Shown: positions 24,809 through 33,223, counted from the first letter of the stretch. The stretch: DNA of 64,000 nt from Paenibacillus antarcticus (GCF_001637225.1 NZ_LVJI01000054.1:62001-126000), one strand, 5' to 3'. Notes: generated by a model from the sequence alone, not told the origin. Numbers and translations: made by a program.

Positions 24809-25996
24809 ATGACATTATTATTAAGAAATAGGGGCGCACTATTACTCCTGATGTTTAACATTTTTCTAGTCTTTACAGGTATAGGACTTGTAGTACCTAT
24901 CATGCCTACTTACATGAGGGAACTTCATATTAGTGGAAGTACAGTTGGTATGCTAGTAGCGGCATTTTCATTAACACAACTTATATTCTCACCCTTAGCT
25001 GGTAGGATGTCCGATTCTTTGGGACGCAAAAAGATTATTGTTGTAGGCATGATTATATTTGCACTCTCAGAATGGCTATTTGGTTCTGCAAGTTCAACTT
25101 ACTTGCTGTTTGCAGGGAGATTTCTTGGTGGCGTTGGAGCAGCCTTCATTTTCCCAGCAGTTATGGCTTATGCAGCGGATGTAACATCGGATGAAGAGCG
25201 TGCAAAAGGTATGGGGTTCATTACTGCAGCGATCACAACTGGATTCATTATCGGTCCAGGGATCGGAGGTATCCTAGCAGAGTATGGTATTCGTGTGCCA
25301 TTCTACGCTGCAGCAATAGCTGGGGGGTTAGCGGCGATTATTACCGCATTAATTCTACCCGAGTCATTAACAGCTGAGAGACGTAGCGCCTCTAAGAATG
25401 TTGTCAAACAGAGCTTACCTGCACAGCTAATACGATCCTATCGCGAACCTTACTTTTTAAGTCTGATCATCGTGTTTGTTGCTTCTTTCGGATTGGCAAA
25501 TTACGAGACGGTATTTGGACTATTCGTCGATCATAAATTTGGGTTCACCGCGAAAGATATTGCCTACATTATTACGTTTGGGTCCATAGCTGGTGCTGTT
25601 GTGCAAGCTACAGCATTTGGATGGATATTGAATAAATTTGGAGACAAAAAGGTCATTTCTTATAGTTTGGTTATATCAAGTATATTCGTATTTTTAACTC
25701 TTTTTGTACACAAATATTGGTTGATTGTTGTGGTTACATTTATTGTGTTCTTAGCTATGGACGTATTACGTCCGGCAATTAGTACTCAGATGTCAAAGGT
25801 GGCACCAGAACAGCAAGGATTCGTAGCAGGCTTGAACTCTGCTTATACAAGTCTTGGGAATATCATTGGACCTATCGTAGCAGGCTTTTTATTCGATATA
25901 GATATTAACTATCCCTATCTTTCAGCTGCTATTGTACTTATGTTATGTTTTGTATTATCCATGAAAGCAAAAAGTAAGCAGATTTCTGAAACCTAA
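24809..25996 (+). CDS. MFS multidrug efflux transporter, DHA1 family (Bmr/NorA/TetA-like)
   Basis: A 395-residue, 12-helix transporter. Motif A of the superfamily is GRMSDSLGRKKII, and antiporter motif C is visible as GFIIGPGIGGILAEYG, which marks drug/H+ antiporters. The N-terminus FNIFLVFTGIGLVVPIMPTY is typical of Bmr and NorA. GGGGGA lies about 8 nt before ATG 24809. The TetR gene upstream and the shared operator suggest inducible efflux of cationic drugs or dyes; the specific substrates are not predictable. Confidence 0.9.
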   Translation: MTLLLRNRGALLLLMFNIFLVFTGIGLVVPIMPTYMRELHISGSTVGMLVAAFSLTQLIFSPLAGRMSDSLGRKKIIVVGMIIFALSEWLFGSASSTYLLFAGRFLGGVGAAFIFPAVMAYAADVTSDEERAKGMGFITAAITTGFIIGPGIGGILAEYGIRVPFYAAAIAGGLAAIITALILPESLTAERRSASKNVVKQSLPAQLIRSYREPYFLSLIIVFVASFGLANYETVFGLFVDHKFGFTAKDIAYIITFGSIAGAVVQATAFGWILNKFGDKKVISYSLVISSIFVFLTLFVHKYWLIVVVTFIVFLAMDVLRPAISTQMSKVAPEQQGFVAGLNSAYTSLGNIIGPIVAGFLFDIDINYPYLSAAIVLMLCFVLSMKAKSKQISET

Positions 25997-26035
25997 ATTC
26001 GAAATTCACGTAGATATAAGATGACTTATTTCGAT

Positions 26036-26070
26036 AGACGCTCGGTCTTTGTTTGGACGAGTGTCTTTCT
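26036..26070 (+). terminator. Terminator of the MFS efflux gene
   Basis: AGACGCTCG (26036-26044) pairs with CGAGTGTCT (26058-26066), one G-U pair, followed by TTCT. The tail is short. Confidence 0.65.
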
Positions 26071-26148
26071 GGTTACAATCTTTAAGGTGAAGAAGGCTCT
26101 AGATACCTTTTTGTAGAACAATAATTGACACAACTTGGAGGAAGAATA

Positions 26149-27228
26149 TTGACCTCATTGAACCGATTTATCAAGATTTGTAGTGCTGTAATATTAGTAT
26201 TCATAATTATTTATTTGGGGTCGCTTGTTGATTTTGTATTTAAGCCAATCCTGTCGTTGCTAAGTATCATTATGGTGCCATTAATGCTAGCTTCTTTTTT
26301 CTACTACCTATTGCGCCCGCTTGTGAACTGGATGGAGCGCCCTAAATTAAACAGGTCGTTGGTCATTTTAATCATTTATTTAGTTATTGCTATCCTATTT
26401 TCCTTATTTATTATTGTCGTATTTCCATCCTTACGGACTCAATTTTTCAATTTAGTGAATAATGCACCGAATCTGTTGAATGCGTTAGGCAAGCAGTTAC
26501 AAGACCTAGAACAGACAGGGTTTCTGTCGAAAATACTTCCAGAAGATGTAAGTCCTTTAACTCAATTGACCGAATATTTGAATAAGGGATTCTCATTATT
26601 GTCCAATTACGTAGCGGGTATGTTTTCTTTCTTCTCGAATTTTGCGGTTATTCTGCTGACATTCCCGATCCTACTGTTCTACATGTTGAAAGAGGGAGAT
26701 AAGTTCGGTCAGAAAATTGTTAGCTTCATGCCTAAGCGTTTCCGTGAAGAAGCTACTAAGGTCGTGCATGATATTGATAGTGCTCTTAGTGGATTCATCG
26801 TGGGTAGAGTGGTAGTGAATCTTGCTCTTGGTGTCCTTATGTATATTGGATTCCTTATAATAGGGCTTCCTTATACGCTATTACTGACTGTGATCGCTGT
26901 TATTATGAACTTTATCCCTTTCATTGGCGCAATTCTGTCTGCTATCCCGATTGTAATAATTGGATTGATTGAATCACCTTCTGTTGCTATTTGGTCCTTA
27001 GTGGTGATTCTAGTGTCACAACAAATTCAAGATAATATTATTTCGCCTTATATTTTTGGCAAACAGCTAGATATCCACCCACTTACCACAATTATATTGG
27101 TCTTGGTAGGTAGCGATGCATTTGGAATCATAGGTGTAATTGTAATTATCCCTGTATATATGATTGTCAAAATCGTTGTGGTTAAAGTGTACCAGCTGTT
27201 CTTTAAACAGAAATGGGAAGATGCATAA
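26149..27228 (+). CDS. AI-2E family membrane transporter (YueF/YtvI-like)
   Basis: A membrane protein of about 359 residues with the AI-2E_transport layout: two N-terminal helices, a soluble loop region (NLLNALGKQLQDLEQTGFLSK), then a helical core with the family motif VIMNFIPFIGAILSAIPI, followed by QQIQDNIISPYIFGKQLDIHPL. Members have been linked to AI-2 export or Na+/H+ exchange; the role here is open. The likely start is TTG 26149, with GGAGGA 6-7 nt ahead; an upstream TTG at 26125 lies before the SD and is rejected. It follows the MFS gene but after a terminator. Confidence 0.85.
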   Translation: MTSLNRFIKICSAVILVFIIIYLGSLVDFVFKPILSLLSIIMVPLMLASFFYYLLRPLVNWMERPKLNRSLVILIIYLVIAILFSLFIIVVFPSLRTQFFNLVNNAPNLLNALGKQLQDLEQTGFLSKILPEDVSPLTQLTEYLNKGFSLLSNYVAGMFSFFSNFAVILLTFPILLFYMLKEGDKFGQKIVSFMPKRFREEATKVVHDIDSALSGFIVGRVVVNLALGVLMYIGFLIIGLPYTLLLTVIAVIMNFIPFIGAILSAIPIVIIGLIESPSVAIWSLVVILVSQQIQDNIISPYIFGKQLDIHPLTTIILVLVGSDAFGIIGVIVIIPVYMIVKIVVVKVYQLFFKQKWEDA

Positions 27229-27275
27229 GAATAGCAAGAAGAATTGTAGACAGAGGTATTTGAATAACAAATAGG

Positions 27276-27304
27276 AGAGGTCGCGTAAGTAGCGGCCTCT
27301 TTGT
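27276..27304 (+). terminator. Terminator of the AI-2E family gene
   Basis: AGAGGTCGC (27276-27284) pairs with GCGGCCTCT (27292-27300), one G-U pair, followed by TTTGTGTTT. Confidence 0.8.
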
Positions 27305-27647
27305 GTTTAGAATTTCAAATATAATATATTCAGTCCTGAACGATAAGATAAAGCGATTTGCTAGTGTATATTTATCATGATACGTTGTAAATACACAGAG
27401 TAATTATTATTATGGAAGAGTGAACGGTATGCTACTTTTAAAGATACTACCTGATATTGCTCGTATGTATCGAACCAATGTTGGAAAGCTCAATAATGAA
27501 GATATTAGGAAGAAATATAACTTCTGATGGATATTCATATGTGATAGAATCAATGAATATAAGGAAATTTGAGGGATAACCAATCGTAGAGTTCCTTGTT
27601 GTGGGGATGAAAAATAGGTAAGAATTATATAGATTTGGGGTGAAAAG
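27305..27647 (+). other. Gene-free stretch with possible decayed reading frames
   Basis: No convincing gene. A 32-codon frame (27429-27527) has no good SD. A second frame from 27496 reads GRNITSDGYSYVIESMNIRK, stops at 27577-27579 and continues in the same frame as PIVEFLVVGMKNR, which looks like a protein tail broken by a stop codon. I could not name its family. The stretch presumably also holds the promoter of the CBM9-like gene. Confidence 0.3.
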
Positions 27648-28265
27648 GTGCAATCTAATATTGTCGATGGAGATTACGTGTATCAGTGTAAACAAGTACA
27701 ATCAACGATAGATTGGAATAGGTGTGATGTGCTCCAATTAAGTGATACGGTAACAGGTCTTTCGCCTAAAGAGGCAACCGAGGTGAGAGCTTGTTGGAGC
27801 AAAGAGTATTTGTATTTACGATTTTTGTGTAAGGAGTCTAACATCGTATCCGATTTCGAACACAGAGATGATCCGCTGTATGAGCAGGATGTCGTTGAAA
27901 TCTTTATCGATGAGGAAGACAAGGGTACCGGTTACTTAGAATTGGAAGTCAGTCCAAGGAATATCGTGTTTGACGCTGTTATTGAGAATGATGGCAACGA
28001 CACAGTTGTTAAGATAGATCAAACTTGGTGTTTCAAGGATCTTCAAACATCTGTGGAATCCACTGAAGAAGGATATTTAACCACCTTCATTACGATTCCA
28101 TCATCAAATTTCATTCATTCACTTCATCAAGGATTACGATGGAAGGTTAATTTCTATCGGATTGATGAAGGCTTGGATGGAAAGCGAGAATTTCAAGCGT
28201 GGCGACCTACAGAGAAGATCAATTTTCATATCCCTTCGAGATTCGGAACCATGGTATTTGTATGA
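27648..28265 (+). CDS. CBM9-like (family 9 carbohydrate-binding-type) protein
   Basis: A 205-residue single-domain protein resembling the CBM9_2 fold: a Trp-containing opening strand (WNRCDVLQLSDTVTG), strand VRACWSKEYLYLRFLC, the DPLYEQDVVEIFID motif with acidic calcium-type residues, GYLELEVSPRNIVFDAVI, and the closing WRPTEKINFHIPSRFGTMVF. Stand-alone cytoplasmic members occur widely in Paenibacillus near sugar genes; the ligand is probably a carbohydrate. No signal peptide is seen. The start is GTG 27648, with GGGGTG about 8 nt upstream. A strong terminator follows, so it is a single-gene unit. Confidence 0.75.
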   Translation: MQSNIVDGDYVYQCKQVQSTIDWNRCDVLQLSDTVTGLSPKEATEVRACWSKEYLYLRFLCKESNIVSDFEHRDDPLYEQDVVEIFIDEEDKGTGYLELEVSPRNIVFDAVIENDGNDTVVKIDQTWCFKDLQTSVESTEEGYLTTFITIPSSNFIHSLHQGLRWKVNFYRIDEGLDGKREFQAWRPTEKINFHIPSRFGTMVFV

Positions 28266-28279
28266 AAAAGAAATGAAGT

Positions 28280-28325
28280 GACACCAGCAAAGCCCTTGAT
28301 AGTTGGGCTGCTGGTGTCTTTTTTT
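28280..28325 (+). terminator. Strong terminator after the CBM9-like gene
   Basis: GACACCAGC (28280-28288) with GCTGGTGTC (28310-28318), an inner AGCCC/GGGCT, and seven T's after the stem. Confidence 0.9.
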
Positions 28326-28477
28326 ACTAAAAAAACAACTGAGTATGCTTGTTTACCGTTGTGAAACAGCAGGTAATCACATGTGTGTTTGCGCCATTAA
28401 CCCCCCATGGTCTTTTCGAATGGATATGAATCAAGGGTATTTCACCATAAATTGTTATGCGTTATAGGGGGGATTAG

Positions 28478-28867
28478 TTATTCCGCAAAAATGGAATGGA
28501 TATTGCCTTCAGGATCAGCAAAGAATGCCGTTGTGTGTCCCCAAGGCATAATTGTAGGTTCTTTAATCGGTGTAGCTCCTTTGGTAATGATATCGTTATA
28601 TGTATTTATGACATCTTGATGGGAATCACAGGGGAAAGAAAGCTCAAAAGCTTGTCCGCGAAACTCTTCTTTAAAGGAAGGGTGACCATTTGTATTAACC
28701 GACATTAATGCTCTGGAGCAAATGGAAAAACGAACGCCGCTACTATCGAATTCAACATATCCTTCCGTATCTACGATGGTCTTAAATCCAAGTGTATCAC
28801 GATAAAACTTCGTTAATCGAGTAACATCATTTGATAAAATCGTTATGACGGTAATGTGGGCTCTCAT
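28478..28867 (-). CDS. VOC-superfamily (glyoxalase/dioxygenase-like) protein
   Basis: A 129-residue protein made of the paired beta-alpha-beta-beta-beta units of the vicinal oxygen chelate fold. The first unit starts HITVITILSNDVTRLTKFYRDTLGFKTI and the end reads FFADPEGNIHSIFA, the typical closing strand with a metal-binding Glu replaced by His/Ser context. It may be an isomerase, dioxygenase or antibiotic-binding protein; the sequence does not decide. ATG 28867 has AAGGAG exactly 8 nt upstream on the minus strand. It is convergent with the CBM9-like gene. Confidence 0.85.
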   Translation of the reverse strand: MRAHITVITILSNDVTRLTKFYRDTLGFKTIVDTEGYVEFDSSGVRFSICSRALMSVNTNGHPSFKEEFRGQAFELSFPCDSHQDVINTYNDIITKGATPIKEPTIMPWGHTTAFFADPEGNIHSIFAE

Positions 28868-28982
28868 TTACATAACTCCTTATTTTTTAGTATAAACCAT
28901 AAACATATCATAATTGTAGAAAGGTAACACGCAAATTTATCATGGAAGAATAAGTTGTAAACAAATCGAAAGGTGATTAGAA

Positions 28983-29057
28983 GTGATTGAACAATTTTAC
29001 GCATTTTCTGGAGAAACAGAGCATAACTTAACTTTGAAGGTTATTCAATATAGTTGA
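28983..29057 (+). CDS. Tiny possible leader peptide, 24 codons
   Basis: GTG 28983 has AAAGGTG seven nt upstream, and the frame ends with TGA 29055-29057, 16 nt before the start of the zinc-ribbon protein. The peptide is MIEQFYAFSGETEHNLTLKV followed by IQYS. It could be a leader peptide or the remnant of a longer gene. No family is recognised. Confidence 0.35.
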   Translation: MIEQFYAFSGETEHNLTLKVIQYS

Positions 29058-29073
29058 AATGAGGAACATAATC

Positions 29074-29268
29074 ATGGCGAAATCCAAAAGAGGACATGCA
29101 CTCTGGAGCTTACCGTCACGTGGCCGTGGCACCTGTCCGATCTGCCAGAGCACGCGAATTAAGCTGCTCTATCCGAGAAGAGCAACGGATGGTACGAATA
29201 TTAAGGTGTGTAAGCGCTGCGACAAGGTGTCACAAGAAAAAGTAGATGCATCAATAGTAGTGAGTTGA
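29074..29268 (+). CDS. Small zinc-ribbon protein, 64 residues
   Basis: Two CxxC pairs, CPIC near residue 23 and CKRC near residue 47, are separated by about 20 residues and surrounded by basic residues (MAKSKRGHALWSL at the start), the form of a zinc-ribbon that may bind nucleic acid or ribosomes. The spacing resembles small ribosomal zinc proteins, but it is not a recognised ribosomal protein. ATG 29074 with GAGGA 8 nt upstream is preferred over ATG 29059. A strong bidirectional terminator follows. The function is unknown. Confidence 0.75.
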   Translation: MAKSKRGHALWSLPSRGRGTCPICQSTRIKLLYPRRATDGTNIKVCKRCDKVSQEKVDASIVVS

Positions 29269-29277
29269 ATCGTATTT

Positions 29278-29329
29278 AAGGGTGCCAGTTGTCCTAATGC
29301 ACAAGCATTCAGGAACAACTGGCACCCTT
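29278..29329. terminator. Bidirectional terminator between the zinc-ribbon and GH5 genes
   Basis: Fifteen-bp arms (29278-29292 and 29315-29329) with an inner AATGC/GCATT. The convergent GH5 gene ends at 29338. Confidence 0.85.
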
Positions 29330-29337
29330 GTTTCTAA

Positions 29338-30966
29338 TTATTCAACAATGGAGAATTCAAGCCAATCCACATCGACTTGACCTGAAAGAACACGAAAGGT
29401 TACTTGAACCGGTCCACCCACCACGGTGATGTTCCCCATTAACAAGATCTCATTCCAGCCTTCATCACTTACTATACAAGTCACAGGTTGATTTCCTTCC
29501 AATTCGATGGATAGTACAGCATCCTTTCGGTTAGCCATATTTAACCGTACACGGAGATCGAAGCGGTTGGTTTCAACACATAAGGCATCGTATACGAGCC
29601 AATCACCAGAATGTAATTTTACACAAACCGTATTATTCTCATCCCACAACTTGCCGCCCTCTGAGTGGTAGCTTGGCTTATCATTCTCGCTTGCTATCAT
29701 TCTCATAGGGACATAGTCACTCGATCGTAAACCAATCTGATTCTCTTCTTTCTTCATAATACCGAAGCCTACACCGTCTCCTTGTCTATAAAATTCAGCA
29801 GGAATCTGGAGCGGGAGGTGCCGCAATAGCGAACGGGATATTCCAGGGTAAGCATCACATCGCTCTAGTCTAATATGATCGAGATATTGATTTAATATGG
29901 CTTCCGATGTTGCTGCATCCGGTTTCAGACCACCTTCCAAATAATCAGTCAGTAAATTCCAACCTTCTGGCATACGAATAGAGTAGGGGGAATTTGATGT
30001 ATTCATCTTCTTCCAAGTCCAGAAATTCCAGGAGATCTGGTGGTCTTCGAACATTTGGAATGCACCGCTGTACCACTGGGCGTTATTTTCTCCTCCTTCA
30101 CCCATAAAGATAGGCACATTCCACTCATTGCCCTTATCTATATATTTCTGAATGCTCTCCGTATCAGGGTTGTTCCAATATTTATGGAATTGAAGCATCA
30201 GATTATCATCAAATGGATCCGTGAATATAGACCAGTCTGTCGACCAATGAACCCCTTCAAGAATAATCATATGCTTTTTATCTATCTCACGAATAGCTGC
30301 AGTAATTTCTTTATACAGCGGAAGTACCTGATCATAGTACATGTTGAACCAATCTGGAAGTGGCTCATTCAAAAGGTCGTATCCTGCGATGATCCAATCG
30401 TCTTTATAGTGTTCGGCAAACATTCGCCAGATTGCGATCGTCAATTCTTGATTCTTTCGGTCTGTGAATAACTCGGGAAAGTCATTCTCGGAATCATCGA
30501 TGTTAGCCCCAGTCTGGCCACCAGGTGCACCATGCAGATCCAATATGACATATAATTTGTATTGTCTGCACCAGTCGATGACTTGGTGAATGCGAGAAAG
30601 GCGCTTCTCATTAAAGGTCACTTCGTCTCCTGCTAAGAGGATGTCACGAGCATTGATAGGAAGTCGTACTGAATTAAATCCTTGTCGGGCAACTTCGCGA
30701 ACATCGATCTCATCCACATAACGCTCCACATACGTATCCCAGAATTGGGTTGATTTTTCTTCACCGATTAATTCTTTCACCATCGCTTCGATCTTTCGCG
30801 GGCGATCTCCGCCTTCAGGGAACTTCCACATATATCCTTCAGGGAGCAACCAACTTCCGAAGCCTACACCTCTCAGGATAATTTCTTTGCCATCTCCATT
30901 GATGACCTTTTTTCCTTCAGCTCTAATAAATCCGCTTACATCATGATTGTTGGTATGTGCGCTCAT
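29338..30966 (-). CDS. Intracellular glycoside hydrolase family 5 enzyme with C-terminal CBM-like domain
   Basis: A 542-residue enzyme without a signal peptide. Residues 15-330 form a GH5 TIM barrel: an early strand GFNSVRLPINARDI, LYVILDLHGAPGGQTG, acid/base Glu201 in YDLLNEP, and nucleophile Glu290 in IFMGEGGENN. The LDLHGAPGGQ form is typical of the exo-beta-1,3-glucanase-like branch. Residues from about 395 make a beta-sandwich resembling CBM35/CBM6 (DGVGFGIMKKEE, then GDWLVYDALCVETNRFDLRVR, ending VDVDWLEFSIVE). The cytoplasmic location suggests action on imported oligosaccharides. ATG 30966 has GGAGG 10 nt upstream. Confidence 0.85.
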   Translation of the reverse strand: MSAHTNNHDVSGFIRAEGKKVINGDGKEIILRGVGFGSWLLPEGYMWKFPEGGDRPRKIEAMVKELIGEEKSTQFWDTYVERYVDEIDVREVARQGFNSVRLPINARDILLAGDEVTFNEKRLSRIHQVIDWCRQYKLYVILDLHGAPGGQTGANIDDSENDFPELFTDRKNQELTIAIWRMFAEHYKDDWIIAGYDLLNEPLPDWFNMYYDQVLPLYKEITAAIREIDKKHMIILEGVHWSTDWSIFTDPFDDNLMLQFHKYWNNPDTESIQKYIDKGNEWNVPIFMGEGGENNAQWYSGAFQMFEDHQISWNFWTWKKMNTSNSPYSIRMPEGWNLLTDYLEGGLKPDAATSEAILNQYLDHIRLERCDAYPGISRSLLRHLPLQIPAEFYRQGDGVGFGIMKKEENQIGLRSSDYVPMRMIASENDKPSYHSEGGKLWDENNTVCVKLHSGDWLVYDALCVETNRFDLRVRLNMANRKDAVLSIELEGNQPVTCIVSDEGWNEILLMGNITVVGGPVQVTFRVLSGQVDVDWLEFSIVE

Positions 30967-31109
30967 AATCGGTTTGCCTCCTATTCAGTTAGTATTGGCT
31001 ACTGTTGTTATCATGCTCACACAATATAGCACAAGACATAAGAGAGAGGTGGACAACCCGAAATTCAGAGTCCTTATCCGAAATATGGAGGGTAGGTATA
31101 AGAGTTCAT

Positions 31110-31838
31110 TTACCGCAAAATATAGCCACCATCCGGGTAAAGTGTACTTCCTGTTGTGTAACCATTGGTCATCAAATAAATCGTCGTATGTGCAGCTTCG
31201 TCTGAATGACCTACTCTGCCAAGTATATTTAATTTGGTATATCCTTCGTAAGCTTTATCTCTCGTCTCCTGGTCAGCACCTTCCCAATTAAATGAGGTAT
31301 GTATAGTGCCAGGCGAAATGACATTTACTCGAATAGGAGCTAGTTCTACGGCTAAGGCTTTACCTAGGCTTTCAATCGCACCATTGCAAGCAGCGTATGA
31401 TGCACCATCTGCAAGTGGCCGTTGACTAAAGGCACCGGACATTAGCACAATCGAACCATTAGGGTTAATAAATGGGGATGCATATTTCACAGCGTTGTAT
31501 TGTGGCCAGAATTTAGCATTGAAGCAACTATGAGCGATCACTGAGCTTGACGTAATTGCACCTCTGACATAAGAAGCGCCTGGCGTAAATAAATGGTCAA
31601 ACTTACCGACAGCCTCGAAAAAGGTCTTTAATTGTTCTTCGCTCTGATTGTTCAAAGAATAGGTTTCTACAGAGTCCGATCCGATAGAAAGGCGGGCTGC
31701 ATTCAATTTATCTTGTGAGCGACCTGCTATAATGACATTTGCTCCTTGTTCAATAGCCTGTTTAGCTGTAGCCAAGCCTATTCCAGAACTTCCGCCAATA
31801 ATTACGATTCGTTGGTTCTTTATTGAAATATTAGACAT
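31110..31838 (-). CDS. Short-chain dehydrogenase/reductase with atypical YxxxN active site
   Basis: A 242-residue SDR. The cofactor loop GGSSGIG and the strand VIIAGRS are intact, the latter suggesting NADP(H). The catalytic Ser lies in VLMSGAFSQRP, but the YxxxK motif is YAACN, so Lys is replaced by Asn. A group of bacterial SDRs shares this GAIE-containing YxxxN pattern, so the change is probably a lineage feature and not damage. ATG 31838 has AAGGAG 10 nt upstream. It diverges from an HxlR regulator whose operators fill the gap between them. Confidence 0.85.
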   Translation of the reverse strand: MSNISIKNQRIVIIGGSSGIGLATAKQAIEQGANVIIAGRSQDKLNAARLSIGSDSVETYSLNNQSEEQLKTFFEAVGKFDHLFTPGASYVRGAITSSSVIAHSCFNAKFWPQYNAVKYASPFINPNGSIVLMSGAFSQRPLADGASYAACNGAIESLGKALAVELAPIRVNVISPGTIHTSFNWEGADQETRDKAYEGYTKLNILGRVGHSDEAAHTTIYLMTNGYTTGSTLYPDGGYILR

Positions 31839-31909
31839 TATTCATATGCTCCTTTGGTTGAGAAGTTGTTAGTATTCAATATATTATTAATCAGAAACAT
31901 ATGCCTGCC

Positions 31910-31949
31910 TAGTACGCACATTCTTCGTACTAGGTACGAATTTTCGTAC
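31910..31949. promoter_or_regulatory. Tandem palindromic HxlR operators
   Basis: Two inverted repeats stand side by side: TAGTACG-N9-CGTACTA (31910-31932) and GTACGA-ATTT-TCGTAC (31934-31949). The repeated half-site GTACG appears four times in 40 nt between the divergent SDR and HxlR genes. The AGTACGCAC part is shared with the other HxlR locus at 14771. Confidence 0.75.
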
Positions 31950-32031
31950 TAATCTAATATAATTAGGTATTGTTGAACTAACGTGCAAAAGGAAAGAGTG
32001 ATAGGTATGATTAATATGAGAGGGTGATATG

Positions 32032-32391
32032 ATGAATATGTATTTGAAGGAGCCAAGATTGAAAGGGGTCCTTACGACGCTTCAAATAATTGGCGGGAAG
32101 TGGAAACCACTCATTTTGTTTATTTTATTAATAAATGGGACTCAGCGGTTTGGAGAACTAAGACGCCTTATCCCAGATGTGTCACAAGGTACACTGACTA
32201 AGCAATTGCGAGAACTTGAGACGGATGAACTTATTGAACGGGTAGTCTTTCAAGAGTTACCGCTTAGGGTGGAATACAGTATTTCAGACCACGGAAGAAC
32301 GTTAACTTCTGTGTTGGACAGTATGTGTGGTTGGGGTAGACATCATCTGGATTATATGGGGATCGAGCAAATTAGTAATCGCAAAGTTTGA
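32032..32391 (+). CDS. HxlR-family winged-helix regulator
   Basis: A 119-residue regulator with LQIIGGKWKPLILFILLING, the recognition helix SQGTLTKQLRELETDELIE and the wing LPLRVEYSISDHGRTL. No N-terminal redox Cys is present; the only Cys is near the C-terminus (SMCGWGRHH). ATG 32032 is preferred, since GAGAGGGTG ends about 7 nt upstream; ATGs at 32029 and 32038 are alternatives. It probably controls the divergent SDR via the GTACG palindromes. Confidence 0.85.
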   Translation: MNMYLKEPRLKGVLTTLQIIGGKWKPLILFILLINGTQRFGELRRLIPDVSQGTLTKQLRELETDELIERVVFQELPLRVEYSISDHGRTLTSVLDSMCGWGRHHLDYMGIEQISNRKV

Positions 32392-32452
32392 AAATTTACT
32401 GGTTAAAATCAATGGGTGTGCAAGTAGCAACACCAAATAGGAGTGAAACATT

Positions 32453-33100
32453 ATTAATTCGTTTGTCCGTAATGTCATTGTCTACGTATTCATTTTTATC
32501 GTAAGCATGATCTTATCAGTACGAGAAATGCCTACCGTGTATATTGTTAGTATCGCTATATTCATTGCAATCGTATGTATGATGCTTCCGTATTTGTATA
32601 TGTTATTTAAAGAGACTAATATGGTACGACTGGAGAAGTTTTTAATTAGACAGCGGAATAATCCATCCCTATATCTATTTTATGCCATCGCAAATAAACA
32701 GGATGAAGTGGTGGAATCTCAAATCAACCGTTTACTAGCTAAATATAAGGACCCAAATAAACAAGCGTTGTACAAGGCAATTTACGGTGCATATTTAAAA
32801 AATATGACCGCAGTTAAGAACGATGTTTCACTTATTCAATCGATCCAATTTCGTATATATTATGAAGCATATGTACATATTGAGGAAGGTAACCTTGAAC
32901 TTGCTCGGGATACTGCGGCTAAACTGTCAAAGACGTATATGAAAAGTGCTCTACTCTCTGAAATTGAATTACGAACTGGGAACCGTCAAGAAGCGATTGA
33001 TCTAGCAAGGCTAGCCTTGCAAAAGGTCAGTGGATTGCAAAGGTATATCGTATATAAGAACTACGAGCGCGAACTACCCGAGGCACTATTGAAAGATTAG
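32453..33100 (+). CDS. Membrane-anchored TPR-like protein with probable ATT start codon
   Basis: From ATT 32453 the frame gives (I)NSFVRNVIVYVFIFIVSM, a full first membrane helix, then a second (VYIVSIAIFIAIVCMMLPYLY) and about 150 residues of helical repeats (LELARDTAAKLSKTYMKSAL, NRQEAIDLARLALQKV) like tetratricopeptides. AGGAGTG (32439-32445) lies 7 nt upstream. The first in-frame ATG, 32507, falls near the end of helix 1 and has no SD. The C-terminal part is likely cytoplasmic and may bind protein partners. No specific function is recognised. The gene lies 61 nt after the HxlR gene. Confidence 0.7.
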   Translation: MNSFVRNVIVYVFIFIVSMILSVREMPTVYIVSIAIFIAIVCMMLPYLYMLFKETNMVRLEKFLIRQRNNPSLYLFYAIANKQDEVVESQINRLLAKYKDPNKQALYKAIYGAYLKNMTAVKNDVSLIQSIQFRIYYEAYVHIEEGNLELARDTAAKLSKTYMKSALLSEIELRTGNRQEAIDLARLALQKVSGLQRYIVYKNYERELPEALLKD

Positions 33101-33155
33101 TTTGTAAATGACAGGGTCGCAGATCTTTGCTATGGATGAGAAGAATTTATTAAAC

Positions 33156-33193
33156 ATAAATCAGCCCCGTGCAATCGCAAGGGGCTGATTTAT
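33156..33193. terminator. Bidirectional terminator
   Basis: ATAAATCAGCCCC (33156-33168) pairs perfectly with GGGGCTGATTTAT (33181-33193) between the convergent TPR-like and small secreted protein genes. Confidence 0.85.
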
Positions 33194-33223
33194 TTGTTCT
33201 GAAAAGTTGTGTCATTAGCAGCA

